DNA of 48,142 nt. It comes from JANSWP01 sp041941305. GTDB lineage: Bacteria > Bacteroidota > Bacteroidia > Chitinophagales > Saprospiraceae. Each line of letters opens with the position of its first letter. The first letter of the stretch is position 1. The DNA is taken from positions 1 to 48,142 of the forward strand of contig JBGTQJ010000068.1 of the NCBI GenBank assembly GCA_041941305.1, given 5' to 3'. The notes beneath the pieces were generated by a model that saw only the letters and a list, made by a program, of their open reading frames with translations, had not been told where the DNA came from and did no database searches. This document shows, in pieces, positions 47,526 through 48,142 of the stretch. A program made the position numbers and the translations under genes.

Positions 47526-47550
47526 TTTTTAAGGTGTTTTGTTTTTATTG
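47526..47550. other. Immediate leader of the giant gene
   Basis: The minus strand reads aaaacaccttaaaaa before the ATG. It is A-rich without a Shine-Dalgarno, as is usual in Bacteroidota. Confidence 0.5.
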
Positions 47551-47766
47551 CTGGTTTCCTGGGTGCTTGGTACTGGTTGCTGGGTACTGGTTTTTTTCCT
47601 CTCGCTTCTCACCTCTCGCTTCTGGGTTTCTTGTTTCTTGCTTCTTGTCTCTGGGTTCTGGTTGCTGGTTTTCTTGCTCACTGCCTACTGCCTCTTGTTG
47701 CTTGATTCTGGATACTGGTTGCTAGTCTTCTTGACTCTTGCCTCTTGTTTCTTGCCAACTGCAAAC
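47551..47766. repeat. Degenerate heptanucleotide tandem array
   Basis: The plus strand reads as about 30 successive seven-base words of the form CT(T/G)Gnnn with drift: ctgggtg, cttggta, ctggttg, ctgggta, later cttgctt, cttgtct, ctgggtt, ctggttg, then cttgcct, cttgttt, cttgcca. The middle (about 47598-47625) drifts to ctctcgc/ttctcac-type words, and a few one-base slips occur. It lies directly upstream of the giant gene and has no coding support. Confidence 0.75.
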
Positions 47767-47769
47767 CGT

Positions 47770-47850
47770 TCCCAAAGTATCAAGCAGTGTCTCTCGCAGA
47801 GGACGCTGCGGCCCCTCATCCCCAAATCCTACTTCATTTATTATTTCCCA
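47770..47850. repeat. Stem-loop direct repeat, copy 1
   Basis: The core 47781-47810 starts caagcagtgtctctcgc and pairs gcagtgtc with gacgctgc and tct with aga around cgc, with one bulged g. It is followed by an aaatcctac stretch shared with copy 2. The offset to copy 2 is 224 bp. Confidence 0.7.
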
Positions 47851-47999
47851 CACTTTTGTGAGACGGTTATTCATTCATTATTTCATTCCTTCAATATTAA
47901 TTGCCTCCTACTACCCTACTTTACTTTTGACTTTTACATTTATCATTTTGCCTTTTAACTTTAAATACATTATTCATTTTCCTCAAACTCCTTATCCTA
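47851..47999. other. AT-rich spacer without a supported gene
   Basis: Low-complexity sequence with many ttta and catt runs lies between the two stem-loop copies. No promoter, RNA gene or coding frame stands out. Confidence 0.5.
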
Positions 48000-48080
48000 A
48001 AGTTCAAGCAGTGTCTCTCAAAGAGGACTCTGCGCTCTCCTTAGCCCCTTCAAAATCCTACATTATTTACTTCCTTCACC
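48000..48080. repeat. Stem-loop direct repeat, copy 2
   Basis: The core 48005-48034 matches copy 1 at 27 of 30 bases. The loop differs (caa against cgc) while the ctct/agag inner stem is kept; one outer pair is lost. It is flanked by cctaaagtt before and aatcctac after, as in copy 1. The rest of the window to 48142 is pyrimidine-rich and holds nothing I can support. Confidence 0.65.
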
Positions 48081-48142
48081 CCCCTCATCCCTATTCCGCT
48101 TCCCCTTCCGCTTCTTCCCCCCATCCTCCTCATTAGAAACAC

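Noticed and set aside
47539..47958. Plus-strand open frame of 139 codons rich in Leu, Val and Phe, looking like a membrane protein
   Set aside because: It is the translation of the heptanucleotide array; the hydrophobicity comes from CTTG/CTGG words, and there is no start context or domain.

Overview
The window holds three very large secreted or surface proteins on the minus strand and no recognisable housekeeping gene. In transcription order they are a giant gene of 11,367 codons (47525 to 13422), an 893-codon fibronectin-type gene (13209 to 10528), and a third gene of at least 3,436 codons that starts at 10310 and runs off the left edge. The source is most likely a free-living Bacteroidota bacterium of the Saprospiria or Cytophagia type. 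The evidence is the combination of choice-of-anchor D domains, SprB-like and PKD-like repeats, LamG (concanavalin A-like) domains, thrombospondin type 3 calcium repeats, Shine-Dalgarno-poor starts and an AT-rich base composition. The assignment rests on protein architecture alone.

Layout. Positions 1-10310: N-terminal part of a mosaic adhesin, with a signal peptide, a beta-solenoid-like region, three or more 131-residue repeats, one LamG domain, three exact-length 81-residue PKD-like repeats, a SprB-like repeat and eight choice-of-anchor D domains. A 137-base N run at 631-767 keeps the reading frame. Positions 10311-10527: intergenic, with a perfect 26-bp-stem hairpin and a GC-rich nested hairpin. 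Positions 10528-13209: seven FN3-like domains, the first two carrying a helical insertion. Positions 13210-13421: intergenic, again with one AT-rich and one GC-rich hairpin. Positions 13422-47525: a single uninterrupted frame of 34.1 kb. Positions 47526-48142: leader region with a degenerate heptanucleotide array and a duplicated stem-loop element, and no convincing gene.

The giant protein has three parts. The N-terminal third (to about residue 2700) has a signal peptide, an N-terminal module that I recall from TANFOR-type proteins of Bacteroidota, long stretches of alternating beta pattern, an acidic calcium-repeat cluster and a Gly/Thr/Glu linker. A helical island (about 2699-2942) and a second calcium-repeat cluster follow. 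The remaining 8,300 residues or so carry 18 LamG domains interleaved with a recurrent two-part module, here called A-B. I do not recognise A-B; most copies have one cysteine in each half. From 31563 to 20285 the LamG-A-B unit recurs eight times with a period near 1.42 kb. The C-terminal block contains a 1,260-bp duplicated pair of LamG domains.

Likely joint role (inference): a cell-surface adhesion or glycan-capture apparatus, with the giant as a long multivalent fibre, the FN3 protein as an accessory and the third gene as a second adhesin. The most testable regulatory idea is a G9 tract at 39106-39114 inside the giant gene. Gain of one G creates an immediate stop and loss of one G gives a stop 16 codons later, so expression of all LamG domains could switch on and off by slippage.
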